Assembly: GCA_944349635.1 (NCBI GenBank)
Contig: CALVNH010000005.1
Coordinates: 1-64,000 of the forward strand
Source: an uncultured Clostridia bacterium
GTDB taxonomy: Bacteria; Bacillota; Clostridia; Christensenellales; CAG-917
Length of the DNA stretch: 64,000 bases
Reading direction: 5' to 3'
Shown here: positions 51,494-60,624 of the stretch, piece by piece
How the letters are laid out: every line of letters starts with the position of its first letter
Position numbering within the stretch: the stretch's first letter is position 1
Notes under the pieces: generated by a model
What the model saw: the letters and a program-made list of their open reading frames with translations, nothing else
The model's database searches: none
Told to the model about the DNA's origin: nothing
Program-made: the position numbers and the translations under genes

Positions 51494-51538
51494 CTGTATT
51501 TCCGTTTTGTCAACCGTTTGGCGTCGGTCAGCAAGACG

Positions 51539-52522
51539 TCATTTTATGCACTTTCCGTTGGTTGCGGACTGATATATCACCCAGAATCCCGCTCCCTGCG
51601 GCAAGGAATTGTCAAGCGGCAGCCACACGCACACGTCGGAGATTTCCGAGGGAGGGGGAGTTGTTCCTGTGCCCGGAATGCCGTAACATATAAACGTGGG
51701 TTCCGAAAGGTCAAACAACAACCCAAGCACATAATAGTCGCCGTCTTCCAAATCGACGCGCACCCATTTCGAATTCGGGACGATGGCATTAAGCCTGCTC
51801 TCGGCGGGATAGCGCACGAACATCTCGTCAAGTTGCGGCTTTACCGCGCGGAAAAAATTGGTTCCGTCGTAAGTCACGCCGTTGCGGAGCACCGCGCGGG
51901 CGTACGAGTCGTCCGCAATCTGTGCTTCGTAAGGGAAAGAGTTTGCTTCATTGCGGCACGCGCTTGCGCCGCGCATGTCCGTTTCGCGATTAGGTACGTC
52001 GTCTGCATGCACGGGGCGGCGGGTGTTAATATGTTCGTTTTCCCGCCTTTTTTCGCCGTCGGTTTCGTCGCGACGCAACGCGCGGGAGGACTCGGCGCGC
52101 TCTTCGGCAAGTCTGCGGGCCTCTTCGGCGCGGGTTTCCTTCTCCCGTGCGATGCGTTCCTCCGACTCCCGTTTCAACGCCGCTTCGCGCGCTTTTTTTC
52201 TGCGCATTGCGTCCAGTCTGCCTTCGAGCTGTCGTCGGTCGGCGCGCCCTCCCGAACTTCCTATCAGCGTCTTTCCACCGTCGTAGAGCAGACAAGCTAT
52301 GTCAGATTTTGCGCTTATCGGCACTTCAAACGTGGTTTTGTCACCGTCAAACGTCAGTTCTGTAATTTCGTCGGCAAATACATAAAGTTTGGAGCCCTTC
52401 CTCGGATTGCCGCACTTGCATTCGCATCTGACATCGTTCAGTCCGTCAAAACTGCCGGACAGTTTAATCAACCCGGTGTCGCCGCCTCCGCTCATAATCA
52501 CTATTACTTTTTGAAAAGCCAT
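51539..52522 (-). CDS. Hypothetical protein with coiled coil and a Clostridia-type C-terminal domain
   Basis: The 327-residue protein has three parts. The N-terminal domain of about 90 residues is beta-rich (SGGGDTGLIKLSGSF, SKLYVFADEITELTF). A charged Glu/Arg-rich coiled coil follows (about residues 95-165). The C-terminal domain (about 225-320) has LDEMFVRYPAESRLN, PNSKWVRVD, DYYVLGLLFD, YGIPG and the WLPLD/GFWVIYQ ending. I recall similar C-terminal domains in many uncharacterised Clostridia proteins; the function is unknown. The start follows GAGGTGGTATA. It is cytosolic and convergent to rsmA. Confidence 0.8.
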   Translation of the reverse strand: MAFQKVIVIMSGGGDTGLIKLSGSFDGLNDVRCECKCGNPRKGSKLYVFADEITELTFDGDKTTFEVPISAKSDIACLLYDGGKTLIGSSGGRADRRQLEGRLDAMRRKKAREAALKRESEERIAREKETRAEEARRLAEERAESSRALRRDETDGEKRRENEHINTRRPVHADDVPNRETDMRGASACRNEANSFPYEAQIADDSYARAVLRNGVTYDGTNFFRAVKPQLDEMFVRYPAESRLNAIVPNSKWVRVDLEDGDYYVLGLLFDLSEPTFICYGIPGTGTTPPPSEISDVCVWLPLDNSLPQGAGFWVIYQSATNGKCIK

Positions 52523-52661
52523 TATACCACCTCGCTTAATATGCTATGCCGCGCGTGCGCGACGTATGCCGACCTTTGCCGCGTGTAAAGAGCGCGCAGG
52601 GGAGAGAGAAGAGCACGCGAGAAAAAGTCGCGCTTTATCGAATTAAATCGTTAAAGAAAAA

Positions 52662-52703
52662 TGTTGTCAAACACTTTACAACATTAAAGCGTGAATGTAT
52701 AAT
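52662..52703 (+). promoter_or_regulatory. his operon promoter with overlapping inverted repeat
   Basis: TTTACA (52675-52680), a 17-base spacer and a perfect TATAAT (52698-52703). The inverted repeat TGTTGT-N10-ACAACA (52662-52683) overlaps the -35 box and could be the operator for the TrpR-like product of the first gene. Confidence 0.72.
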
Positions 52704-52744
52704 GTGAAAGTAATCTTGTTCGGGCAATGCCCAAGGAGCGAATC

Positions 52745-53026
52745 ATGGCAATGAATCTTTTCGAGGTGTTGAATTCCATCCGTTCCGAAGAAGACTTTCG
52801 TCTCTTCTTCGAGGATTTGTGCACCTACGCCGAAATCGAAAAAATGGAGCAGAGAGTGCTTTGCGCTCAAATGCTTTTGAGCGGTGATACCTACAACCGA
52901 ATCATAGAGAAGACCGACATCTCTTCCGCAACGCTGAGCCGTGTATCCAGATGCATCCAGCACGGGAGCGGCGGGTACAGCGGCGTGCTGAAATCCTTGA
53001 TGGAGGACAAGAAAGATGTTGATTGA
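52745..53026 (+). CDS. yerC: YerC/YecD-type TrpR-like regulator
   Basis: The 93-residue protein has the TrpR-fold helix-turn-helix: an EIEKMEQRVLCAQMLLSG helix, TYNRIIEKTDISSATLSRVSR and a short tail. Members of the YerC/YecD family are DNA-binding proteins frequently linked to his operons in Bacillota. It is probably an autoregulator of this operon, perhaps sensing histidine or an intermediate. ATG 52745 follows CCAAGGAGCGAATC. hisZ starts 11 bases inside its 3' end. Confidence 0.87.
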   Translation: MAMNLFEVLNSIRSEEDFRLFFEDLCTYAEIEKMEQRVLCAQMLLSGDTYNRIIEKTDISSATLSRVSRCIQHGSGGYSGVLKSLMEDKKDVD

Positions 53027-53960
53027 CACAAGCACTTTGCCCAAGGACGAACAGACTTTTCTCGAATTGCAGCAACTTTTCGAAAAGAACGGATATGCGC
53101 TCTACAAAATGCGGAAGTTCGAGGAGTATTCGCTCTATCAGGAGTACAGAAACTTTTTGGGAAGCGAATCCGTGCTTACCTTTCAGGGGTTCGGCGGAAA
53201 GCTGATGGCGCTGAAACCAGACGTAACCCTGAGCATTGTCAAAAATGCGAAGATGGGAATGTCCGCTCCCGAAAAGCTCTATTACCGCGAAAGCGTTTAC
53301 CGCACGGAACGCGGCGGAAGCGAATTCAGGGAAATCAATCAGATGGGACTGGAATGCATCGGCAGGTTCGGAAGCGATACCGTGCTGGAAATATGCGGAC
53401 TCGCCATGGAGTCCTTGGCGACCATAGACGACGATTTTATTTTCGCGGTGTCGCACATGGGCTTTGTCACGGGGCTTATGGATGAGTGCGGAATAGACAA
53501 TCCCGTCGCGAAAAAAGCGGTGCTGGAACTTCTGCGCTCGCGCAATGCTCACGACGTCGCAAGCGTGGGCGGCGTATCCGCCCGTGCCGCGGAAAAAATC
53601 GCGGCACTGGCGTCCGGAAGCACGGAATTCTCGGCGGCACTGGAACTTGCACGCTCGTTGTCCGAGGGAAGGGAAACGGAATCCGCACTCACGGAACTCA
53701 ACGCCCTTTACGGGAAAGTTTCCGGAACGTGTTTTTCCGAAAAAATAAGGTTGGATTTCAGCGTATTGAACGACATCGACTATTACAACGGTATGATTTT
53801 CCAGGGTTACGTCAAGCGCGTGCCGAAACTCATACTTTCGGGCGGACGGTACGACGGGTTGCTCGCAAGAACGGGAAAAGAGCTTTGCGCAATGGGTTTT
53901 GCGCTTTCGCTGGGAGAACTCAATGCCTGTTATCCCCGTCGCGTACAGAAGGAGGAGTAA
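53016..53960 (+). CDS. hisZ: ATP phosphoribosyltransferase regulatory subunit
   Basis: The 314-residue protein is a HisRS-like class II fold lacking tRNA-charging function. It forms the hetero-octamer with short-form HisG and makes it responsive to histidine. Class II features include TFQGFGGKLMALKPDVTLSI, split as ALKPDVT (motif 2 region) and YYRESVYR, and motif-3-like LILSGGRYDGL. It overlaps the yerC-like gene by 11 bases. hisG follows immediately. Confidence 0.92.
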   Translation: MLIDTSTLPKDEQTFLELQQLFEKNGYALYKMRKFEEYSLYQEYRNFLGSESVLTFQGFGGKLMALKPDVTLSIVKNAKMGMSAPEKLYYRESVYRTERGGSEFREINQMGLECIGRFGSDTVLEICGLAMESLATIDDDFIFAVSHMGFVTGLMDECGIDNPVAKKAVLELLRSRNAHDVASVGGVSARAAEKIAALASGSTEFSAALELARSLSEGRETESALTELNALYGKVSGTCFSEKIRLDFSVLNDIDYYNGMIFQGYVKRVPKLILSGGRYDGLLARTGKELCAMGFALSLGELNACYPRRVQKEE

Positions 53961-53964
53961 GCGA

Positions 53965-54585
53965 ATGGTCAGCATAGCACTTCCCAAAGGCAGACTGGGG
54001 AACAAAGCGTACAAACTGCTGGAAAAGAGCGGCTACACCGTCAGCGAACTTATGGATGAAAGCCGCAAACTCGTTTTCGAAAACGCCGAAAGCGGTGTAA
54101 AATATTTTCTGGTCAAGCCGTCCGACGTCGCAATATACGTCGAATACGGCGCGGCAGACATAGGCGTTGTGGGCAAAGACATTCTGCTGGAAAGCGGTGC
54201 CGACGTCTACGAATTGCTGGACCTGGGCATCGGCAAATGCAGAATGTGCGTTGCGGCAAAGGAAGATTACGTCGAAGACACGGGAAGACCCGTTGTCGTT
54301 GCGACCAAGTTTCCGTCCATAGCAAAGAAGTATTACATGTCCACGAACCGCGAAATCGAGGTTATCAAACTTTACGGCTCCATAGAGCTCGCGCCGTTGC
54401 TCAACATGTCCGACGTCATCGTCGACATAGTGGAAACGGGAACGACGCTGAGGGAAAACAGACTCAAAGTGTTCGAGGAAATTTTCCCCGTCAGTGCAAG
54501 ACTCATCGCAAACAAGGCGTCGTACAAATTCAAGGAAAAAGAGATTGCCACAATAGTGGGCAAACTCAAAGAGGTGACATTGTGA
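53965..54585 (+). CDS. hisG: ATP phosphoribosyltransferase, short form
   Basis: The 206-residue enzyme joins ATP and PRPP in the first step of histidine synthesis. Its length is that of the short form that needs HisZ, which is encoded directly upstream. It begins IALPKGRLG and contains the PRPP-binding DIVETGTTLRENRL loop near the end. ATG 53965 follows GGAGGAGTAAGCGA. The stop overlaps the GTG start of hisD. Confidence 0.95.
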   Translation: MVSIALPKGRLGNKAYKLLEKSGYTVSELMDESRKLVFENAESGVKYFLVKPSDVAIYVEYGAADIGVVGKDILLESGADVYELLDLGIGKCRMCVAAKEDYVEDTGRPVVVATKFPSIAKKYYMSTNREIEVIKLYGSIELAPLLNMSDVIVDIVETGTTLRENRLKVFEEIFPVSARLIANKASYKFKEKEIATIVGKLKEVTL

Positions 54586-55853
54586 TTAGAATACTCGAAA
54601 TGGACAAACTGTCCGTGGCGGACGTGCTGAACCGCAAAATCGAGGATTACGCCGAATATGAAAAGACGGTGCGCGAAATCCTTGCGAAAGTCCGTGCGGA
54701 AGGGGACGCAGCTTTGAAATATTACGCGGCGAAATTCGACAAATGCGTCCCCGAAGTTCTGGAGGTGTCCGAAGAGGAGAAGGAGGACGCCTGGAAGAGT
54801 GTGTCGGAAGAATATAAGGCGATGCTCGGGAGAGCTGCCGAAAACATTGCCGAGTTTCACAGGTTGCAACTGCGCGAGGGGTTCGAACTCCGTCGTGCCG
54901 ACGGTACCGTGATGGGGCAGAAGTTTACCCCGATAGCGAAAGCGGGCATATACGTGCCGGGAGGCACGGCAAGTTATCCCAGCACCGTGCTTATGAACGC
55001 AATTCCCGCAAAGGTAGCGGGCGTGGGAGAAATAGTTATGGCGACGCCGCCCTGCGCGGACGGCAAAGTGCGTGCGGAAATTCTGGTTGCAGCCAAGATA
55101 GCGGGCGTGGACAGAGTTTTCAAGATAGGCGGCGCGGGAGCCGTGGCGGCGCTGGCTTACGGAACGGAGAGCGTTCCCGCCGTGGACAAAATCACGGGTC
55201 CGGGAAACATTTTCGTCGCACTTGCCAAAAAGGAAGTGTTCGGCACGGTCGGCATCGATATGGTGGCGGGTCCCAGTGAGATTCTCGTCATTGCGGATTC
55301 TTCCGCAAAAGCGTCGACCGTGGCGGCGGATTTGCTTTCGCAGGCGGAACACGACAAACTTGCAAGCGCCGTGCTCGTGACTCCGGACAGAAAACTCGCA
55401 AACGGGGTGGCGCGCGAAATTGAAATTCAGCTCGACAAACTGCCGCGCAAAGAGATTGCCCGTGCTTCCGTGGAGAACTGCTCGAAAATAATAATCGTGA
55501 AAGACATAGAAGAGGCGGTGTCCGTAAGCAATGAGATTGCTCCCGAACACCTCGAACTCTGTGTCGAAAATCCGCTCGCGTTGCTGGATAAAATCAAAAA
55601 TGCGGGGTCGATTTTCCTCGGCAACAGCACTCCAGAGGCGGCGGGTGACTATTATGCGGGACCCAATCACACATTGCCCACGGGAGGGAGCGCCAGGTTC
55701 TCGTCGCCTCTTTCCGTTGACGATTTCGTGAAAAAATCTTCCTATCTGTGTTACAGTGACGAAGGGTTCAGAAGAGCAATAAACGATATAGTTATGTTTG
55801 CCGAAAGCGAAGGACTCACGGCACACGCAAGGTCGGCGGAGGCGAGAAGATGA
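54582..55853 (+). CDS. hisD: Histidinol dehydrogenase
   Basis: The 423-residue zinc enzyme oxidises L-histidinol to histidine with two NAD. It shows YVPGGTASYPS, KITGPGN, DMVAGPSEILVIAD, and the zinc/catalytic regions QAEHDKLA and PEHLELCVENP. The C-terminal region has PTGGSARFSS and sits before the stop. GTG 54582 overlaps the hisG stop by four bases and follows GAGGTGACATT; an ATG at 54600 is an alternative. The stop overlaps hisC (ATGA). Confidence 0.95.
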   Translation: MIRILEMDKLSVADVLNRKIEDYAEYEKTVREILAKVRAEGDAALKYYAAKFDKCVPEVLEVSEEEKEDAWKSVSEEYKAMLGRAAENIAEFHRLQLREGFELRRADGTVMGQKFTPIAKAGIYVPGGTASYPSTVLMNAIPAKVAGVGEIVMATPPCADGKVRAEILVAAKIAGVDRVFKIGGAGAVAALAYGTESVPAVDKITGPGNIFVALAKKEVFGTVGIDMVAGPSEILVIADSSAKASTVAADLLSQAEHDKLASAVLVTPDRKLANGVAREIEIQLDKLPRKEIARASVENCSKIIIVKDIEEAVSVSNEIAPEHLELCVENPLALLDKIKNAGSIFLGNSTPEAAGDYYAGPNHTLPTGGSARFSSPLSVDDFVKKSSYLCYSDEGFRRAINDIVMFAESEGLTAHARSAEARR

Positions 55854-56947
55854 GCAGGTTTTTGGACGGGCGTTATGCGGCAATGAAACCCTATGTCCCG
55901 GGAGAGCAGCCGCAGGACAAAAAATACGTCAAGCTCAACACCAACGAATCACCTTTTCCGCCGTCGCCCGCGGTACTTGCCGCGCTGAAAGGCGAGGAGG
56001 AGAAACTGAACCTTTATTCCGACCCTACGGCTTCCGTTCTTGTCGGTGCGATAGCGGCGCACTTCGACCGCATAGTCAAAAGCAAGGGAGGTAAGGGAAT
56101 AAGCGAAAAACAGGTGTTTGCGGGCAACGGCTCCGACGAAGTTCTGGCATTCGTTTTTCAGGCGTTTTGCGGAAAAGGGAGAGGAGTAGCCACTCCTTCC
56201 GTGGGTTACGGCTTTTATCCCGTGTTCTGCGAACTTTTGGGAATACGCTACAATCCCGTGCCCGTCAAGTCCGACTTTTCGGTTGGCATCAGAGATTACG
56301 AAGGCATTAAGGATAATATCGTGATTGCGAATCCGAATGCGCAAACAGGCATTTATCTGCCTCTTTCCGACATTGAAACCCTGCTTTCTGCCGACAAAGA
56401 CAGACTGGTGGTCGTGGACGAAGCGTATTGCGATTTCGGCGGAGAGAGCGCGGTGACTCTTCTTGACAGATACGAAAACCTCATAGTCGTGCAGACCATG
56501 TCGAAGTCACGGCAGCTTGCAGGAGGAAGAGTGGGGTTCGCGCTTGCTTCCGAGGAAATCACGGAAGACCTCAACAAGATGAAATACAGTTTCAATCCCT
56601 ACAATCTCAACAGACTGAGCATAGTAGCGGGAGCCGCCGCGATTGCCGACGAAGAATATTTCGAAAAGACTTCCGTGGCAGTTGCGAACGAGCGTGAGCG
56701 GCTGAAAGACAGTCTTGGGAAACTCGGCTTTTCGTGCACGCCGTCGCTTGCCAATTTCGTGCTTGCGGGTCACCCCGCAATCGGCGGCAGAGAACTGTAT
56801 CTCGCACTTAAAGAAAAGGGTGTGCTGGTACGGTTCTTGAGTGACGCGGCGTTGAGCCCGTATGTCAGGATAACGGTGGGCTCAGCCGAACAATGTGACG
56901 CGTTGATTGAGGCAATCAAACAGGTTTTTAAGGAGAAAGGAATATGA
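55850..56947 (+). CDS. hisC: Histidinol-phosphate aminotransferase
   Basis: The 365-residue PLP enzyme makes histidinol phosphate from imidazole-acetol phosphate. It shows LNTNESPFPPSP, NGSDEVLAF, VDEAYCDF, and the PLP lysine in MSKSRQLAGGRVGFA. Two positions are less typical: NPNAQTG in place of the usual PNAPTG, and QLAGGRVG where GLAGLRVG is common. It overlaps hisD and hisB by four bases each. Confidence 0.92.
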   Translation: MSRFLDGRYAAMKPYVPGEQPQDKKYVKLNTNESPFPPSPAVLAALKGEEEKLNLYSDPTASVLVGAIAAHFDRIVKSKGGKGISEKQVFAGNGSDEVLAFVFQAFCGKGRGVATPSVGYGFYPVFCELLGIRYNPVPVKSDFSVGIRDYEGIKDNIVIANPNAQTGIYLPLSDIETLLSADKDRLVVVDEAYCDFGGESAVTLLDRYENLIVVQTMSKSRQLAGGRVGFALASEEITEDLNKMKYSFNPYNLNRLSIVAGAAAIADEEYFEKTSVAVANERERLKDSLGKLGFSCTPSLANFVLAGHPAIGGRELYLALKEKGVLVRFLSDAALSPYVRITVGSAEQCDALIEAIKQVFKEKGI

Positions 56948-57534
56948 GAAAATCGCAAATTACGAGAAAGACGGCAGAAACTGATATCACGTTGTCGCTC
57001 AACCTCGACGGCAACGGAAGCTATGACGTCAAGTCCGGCTCAAATTTCTTCGACCACATGTTGGAACAGCTTGCCAAACACGGCGGGTTCGACCTCGCTC
57101 TGGTGTGCAAGGGCGACGTGGAGGTGGATTTTCACCATTCCGCGGAGGACGTGGGAATTTGCCTTGGCAAGGCGTTTGCCGAAGCTCTCGGCGACAAGAA
57201 AGGCATCTGCCGCTACGGCGACGTGATTCTGCCCATGGACGAAGCCCTGATTCTGTGCGCGTTGGATTTCAGCGGACGGAGCTATCTGAACTTCGACGTG
57301 ACTTTTCCCGACGAATACAAGGTGGGAGACCTCGATACCGAACTCATACAGGAGTTCTTCCTGGCGTTCGTGCGTTCGGCAAACGTGACTCTGCACATAA
57401 AAAAGCTGTACGGCACGAATATACACCACATTGCGGAAGGTGTGTTCAAGGCGTTCGCGCGTGCACTGAAAAAGGCGGTTGCAATCGACGCCGCCAATGC
57501 GGACAGACTTCCGTCCACAAAAGGGATTCTGTGA
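56944..57534 (+). CDS. hisB: Imidazoleglycerol-phosphate dehydratase
   Basis: The 196-residue manganese enzyme dehydrates IGP. It has two repeated halves, each with a metal-binding motif: FFDHMLEQ and FHHSAEDVGI in the first, and NIHHIAEGVFKAFARAL in the second. It is the monofunctional form without a phosphatase domain. It overlaps hisC by four bases; hisH follows within two bases. Confidence 0.95.
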   Translation: MRKSQITRKTAETDITLSLNLDGNGSYDVKSGSNFFDHMLEQLAKHGGFDLALVCKGDVEVDFHHSAEDVGICLGKAFAEALGDKKGICRYGDVILPMDEALILCALDFSGRSYLNFDVTFPDEYKVGDLDTELIQEFFLAFVRSANVTLHIKKLYGTNIHHIAEGVFKAFARALKKAVAIDAANADRLPSTKGIL

Positions 57535-57535
57535 T

Positions 57536-58156
57536 ATGATAGCAGTCGTGGACTACGGAGTGGGCAATCTGTTTTCCTTGCTGTGCTCTCTGAAATTCAT
57601 AGGCGCAGACGCGCGCGTAACCTGCGACGCGGAGGAAATTCGCGCCGCCGAAGGGATAATCCTGCCAGGCGTAGGAGCGTTTGCGGACGCACGCGCCAAA
57701 CTTGCGGCAACGGGTTTGGAACCCGTACTGAAAGAGCAGGCAGATGCGGGTAAACCTTTCCTTGGAATTTGTCTCGGCATGCAGATGCTTTTCGAAAAGA
57801 GCTACGAATACGGAGAACACGAAGGGCTCGGTTTTATGAAAGGCGAAGTGGTTCCGTTCGACCTTCCGAAAGGCATGAAGGTTCCGCACATGGGTTGGAA
57901 CGCGTTGAACAAGACGGGTGATTGTCCGTTGCTGAAATATACGGCGGACGGCGATTATGTCTATTACGTTCACTCGTTTTACGTGGACGGGAACTCGCCT
58001 TACGCGGCGGGCGTCAGCGATTACGGAGTGAAAGTCGCGGGCGCGGTGTGCAAGGGCAATGTTTTCGGAACGCAGTTCCACCCCGAAAAGAGCGGAGAAG
58101 TCGGCTTGGGCATACTGAAAGCGTTTTCGGAAATCTGCAAGGAGGGTGCGCTGTGA
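57536..58156 (+). CDS. hisH: Imidazole glycerol phosphate synthase, glutaminase subunit
   Basis: The 206-residue class I amidotransferase supplies ammonia to HisF. The catalytic Cys is in GICLGMQML and the His-Glu pair in GTQFHPEKSG. DYGVGNLFS begins the protein and PHMGWN is present. The start lies one base after the hisB stop, and the stop overlaps the hisA GTG. Confidence 0.95.
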   Translation: MIAVVDYGVGNLFSLLCSLKFIGADARVTCDAEEIRAAEGIILPGVGAFADARAKLAATGLEPVLKEQADAGKPFLGICLGMQMLFEKSYEYGEHEGLGFMKGEVVPFDLPKGMKVPHMGWNALNKTGDCPLLKYTADGDYVYYVHSFYVDGNSPYAAGVSDYGVKVAGAVCKGNVFGTQFHPEKSGEVGLGILKAFSEICKEGAL

Positions 58157-58875
58157 AGATATTTCCCGCTATCGATTTGAGGGACGGAAAAGTCGTGCGC
58201 CTCACTGAAGGCGATTACGACAGAATGACCGTCTACGGCGACAATCCTTTCGCCACTGCACAGAGCTTTGCCGCTGACGGCGCGGAGTGCATACACATGG
58301 TGGATTTGGACGGTGCGCTGAAAGGCGAACTCGTCAACTTCGATTCCGTGTTCAGGGTGGCATCGGAGCTCGGAATGTTTTTGCAGGTGGGCGGCGGAAT
58401 TCGCGACGAGGAGCGCATAGAGAAGTATTTGCAGGCGGGCGCGTCGCGTGTGATACTGGGCACCGTCGCGGTCGAGAACCCCGATTTCGTGTTGAAAGCC
58501 GTAAAAAAATACGGTGACAAAATTGCCGTGGGCGTGGACGCCGCAGGCGGAAAAGTAGCCATTCACGGTTGGAAGACAGTGACGGACCTGGACTCTTTCG
58601 AATTTTGCGAATATCTGCGCGATGCGGGCGTCCGTACTGTGGTTTATACCGATATTTCGCGCGACGGGATGCTTTCGGGGCTGAACCTCGACGCCTATGC
58701 CGCCTTGTCTAACATAGAGGGACTGGACATTGTGGCGTCGGGCGGACTCACGCGCAAAGAGGAAATCGCGACGCTGAAAGACATGGGCGTTTACGGCGCC
58801 ATACTCGGAAAAGCCATGTACACGGGAGCGTTGACGTTGAAAGAAGCTCTGCGCGCTGCGGGGAGGACGGAATAA
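58153..58875 (+). CDS. hisA: ProFAR isomerase
   Basis: The 240-residue TIM-barrel enzyme carries out the Amadori rearrangement of ProFAR. Its catalytic Asp residues sit in FPAIDLRDGK and VGVDAAGGKVA, and the phosphate-binding GGGIRD and ASGG loops are present. GTG 58153 overlaps the hisH stop (GTGA) and follows AAGGAGGGTGCGCT. The stop overlaps the ATG of hisF (TAATG). Confidence 0.95.
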   Translation: MKIFPAIDLRDGKVVRLTEGDYDRMTVYGDNPFATAQSFAADGAECIHMVDLDGALKGELVNFDSVFRVASELGMFLQVGGGIRDEERIEKYLQAGASRVILGTVAVENPDFVLKAVKKYGDKIAVGVDAAGGKVAIHGWKTVTDLDSFEFCEYLRDAGVRTVVYTDISRDGMLSGLNLDAYAALSNIEGLDIVASGGLTRKEEIATLKDMGVYGAILGKAMYTGALTLKEALRAAGRTE

Positions 58876-59633
58876 TGCTGGCAAAAAGAATCATACCTTG
58901 TCTGGACATAAAGGACGGCAGAGTGGTCAAAGGCACCAATTTTCTCGGATTGCAGGACGTGTCGTCGCCAGTAGAACTTGCCGAATATTACAATTTGTCG
59001 GGAGCCGACGAGCTTGTTTTTTACGACATAACAGCGTCGTTTGCGGGCAGGAAGCTGTTCGCCGACACATTGGTGGACGTTGCGTCCAGGGTTTTCATAC
59101 CGCTTACGGTCGGCGGAGGCATCAACACGGTGGACGATTTCGACAGGGTGCTGAAATGCGGCGCAGACAAAGTGAGCGTCAATTCGGGAGCAATCGCCAA
59201 TCCCTCTCTCGTGGGCGAAGCTGCGCGCAAATACGGCAACCAATGCGTTGTGCTGTCCATAGACGCCAAGCGCGTGAACGGCAGATTCGAGGTGTTTTCT
59301 AAGGGCGGCAGAGTGCCCACGGGCATAGACGCCGTGGAATGGGCGTACCGCGGACAGGAAGAGGGAGCCGGTGAACTCGTGGTGAACAGCATTGACACGG
59401 ACGGCGTAAAACAGGGCTTCGATTTGGAAATGCTTTCCGCCATTTGCGACAGAGTGAAGATACCCGTTATTGCGTCGGGCGGCGCGGGTTGCGCCGAACA
59501 TTTCGTGCAGCTTTTCGAAAGCGTACCCGGCGTGGACGCGGGACTTGCGGCAAGTATTTTCCACTTCAAACAGGTCGACATAAAAGAGCTGAAAAAGCTG
59601 CTTGTATCGAAAGGACAGCCCGTGAGATTGTGA
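58875..59633 (+). CDS. hisF: Imidazole glycerol phosphate synthase, cyclase subunit
   Basis: The 252-residue TIM-barrel cyclase makes IGP and AICAR from PRFAR using ammonia from HisH. It shows [14 protein letters not shown] with the first catalytic Asp, VGGGI, and NSIDTDG with the second. The start overlaps hisA by one base. Confidence 0.96.
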   Translation: MLAKRIIPCLDIKDGRVVKGTNFLGLQDVSSPVELAEYYNLSGADELVFYDITASFAGRKLFADTLVDVASRVFIPLTVGGGINTVDDFDRVLKCGADKVSVNSGAIANPSLVGEAARKYGNQCVVLSIDAKRVNGRFEVFSKGGRVPTGIDAVEWAYRGQEEGAGELVVNSIDTDGVKQGFDLEMLSAICDRVKIPVIASGGAGCAEHFVQLFESVPGVDAGLAASIFHFKQVDIKELKKLLVSKGQPVRL

Positions 59634-59718
59634 AAAAAACGGAAAAAACGTTATTGCCATCAAAGCAAAAGTAGTGACGAAATCGCAGTTTTACTGCACA
59701 AAATACGGAGATAAAGTT

Positions 59719-60366
59719 ATGATTAAGGCAGAACAATTGAAATTCGATTCCAACGGGCTTATTCCCGCCGTCGTTGTCGACCACTACACCAAAGAGGTGT
59801 TGACGGTGGCGTACATGAACAAAGAAAGTCTGTCCGTAAGCATGGAAAAAGGACTGACTTGTTTTTACAGCCGTTCCAGAAAAGAGCTGTGGCTCAAGGG
59901 CGAAACCAGCGGCAACTATCAGCATATCGTCGCGATAACTGCGGACTGCGATTTGGACGCGCTCACCGTGGAAGTAGTCAAGGACGGACCTGCCTGCCAT
60001 ACGGGAGAGGAGAGCTGTTTTCATAATCCCGTGTGGGTTTCTGAGGAATACAAACAGTTTTCCTACGATGCGCTGTACGACCTTATCAGGGGCAGAAAGA
60101 CCAATCCGCAGGAAGGGTCGTACACCACGTATCTCTTCGATAAGGGCATAGATAAGATTCTCAAAAAAGTAGGGGAAGAGAGCACGGAAGTCATAGTTGC
60201 CGGCAAGGGCGGAAGCAAGGAGGAGACCGTTTTCGAAATTGCCGACCTTGCTTATCACGTCATGGTGCTCATGGTGGAAATGGGAATCACGCCCGAAGAA
60301 ATCACGCGTGAACTGGAAAAGCGTCACGTCGTGGACAAAAAGGTCAAACAGGAAACCATGAAGTAA
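59719..60366 (+). CDS. hisIE: Bifunctional phosphoribosyl-AMP cyclohydrolase / phosphoribosyl-ATP pyrophosphatase
   Basis: The 215-residue fusion performs the second and third steps of histidine synthesis. The HisI half (about residues 1-105) has [19 protein letters not shown] and the metal-binding DCDLDA, and closes with [10 protein letters not shown]. The HisE half has GSYTTYLF and [15 protein letters not shown] 59719 follows TACGGAGATAAAGTT. It is the last gene of the his operon, 85 bases after hisF. Confidence 0.95.
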   Translation: MIKAEQLKFDSNGLIPAVVVDHYTKEVLTVAYMNKESLSVSMEKGLTCFYSRSRKELWLKGETSGNYQHIVAITADCDLDALTVEVVKDGPACHTGEESCFHNPVWVSEEYKQFSYDALYDLIRGRKTNPQEGSYTTYLFDKGIDKILKKVGEESTEVIVAGKGGSKEETVFEIADLAYHVMVLMVEMGITPEEITRELEKRHVVDKKVKQETMK

Positions 60367-60588
60367 ACTTCCGCGGCATCCGCCGTAATACGTTGCGAAA
60401 TTTTCGCCCGCAAGCCGTTCCGCATGAGAGTGCGTCGCTGTTTGCGGACGATTCTTTCGGAATGAGACGTGTTTTGCGTTTCCCGTCCGATTCTTGTTTG
60501 GCGATTGCTATATAAATACTATATATAGTTTAGCGAATAAAAATAAATACAATTTTATATTTTTCGGAAAAATTGCGATGACTTTTGC
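60367..60588 (+). other. AT-rich upstream region of the S10 operon
   Basis: No gene is seen. The region becomes very AT-rich from about 60505 and contains a perfect 12-base palindrome, ACTATATATAGT (60517-60528). A weak second promoter is possible (TTGGCG 60497-60502, 16 bases, TATATA 60519-60524). The tract may be an UP element for the ribosomal promoter. Confidence 0.5.
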
Positions 60589-60617
60589 TTGACAACGATT
60601 TCGGAAAATTATATCAT
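60589..60617 (+). promoter_or_regulatory. Promoter of the S10 ribosomal operon
   Basis: A perfect TTGACA (60589-60594), a 17-base spacer and TATCAT (60612-60617), downstream of an AT-rich tract. Start of transcription near 60624. Confidence 0.88.
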
Positions 60618-60624
60618 AGTCACG

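Noticed and set aside
51518..52588. A 356-codon plus-strand frame
   Set aside because: It is longer than the minus-strand gene it overlaps, but only the minus strand has a strong ribosome binding site and recognisable domains.
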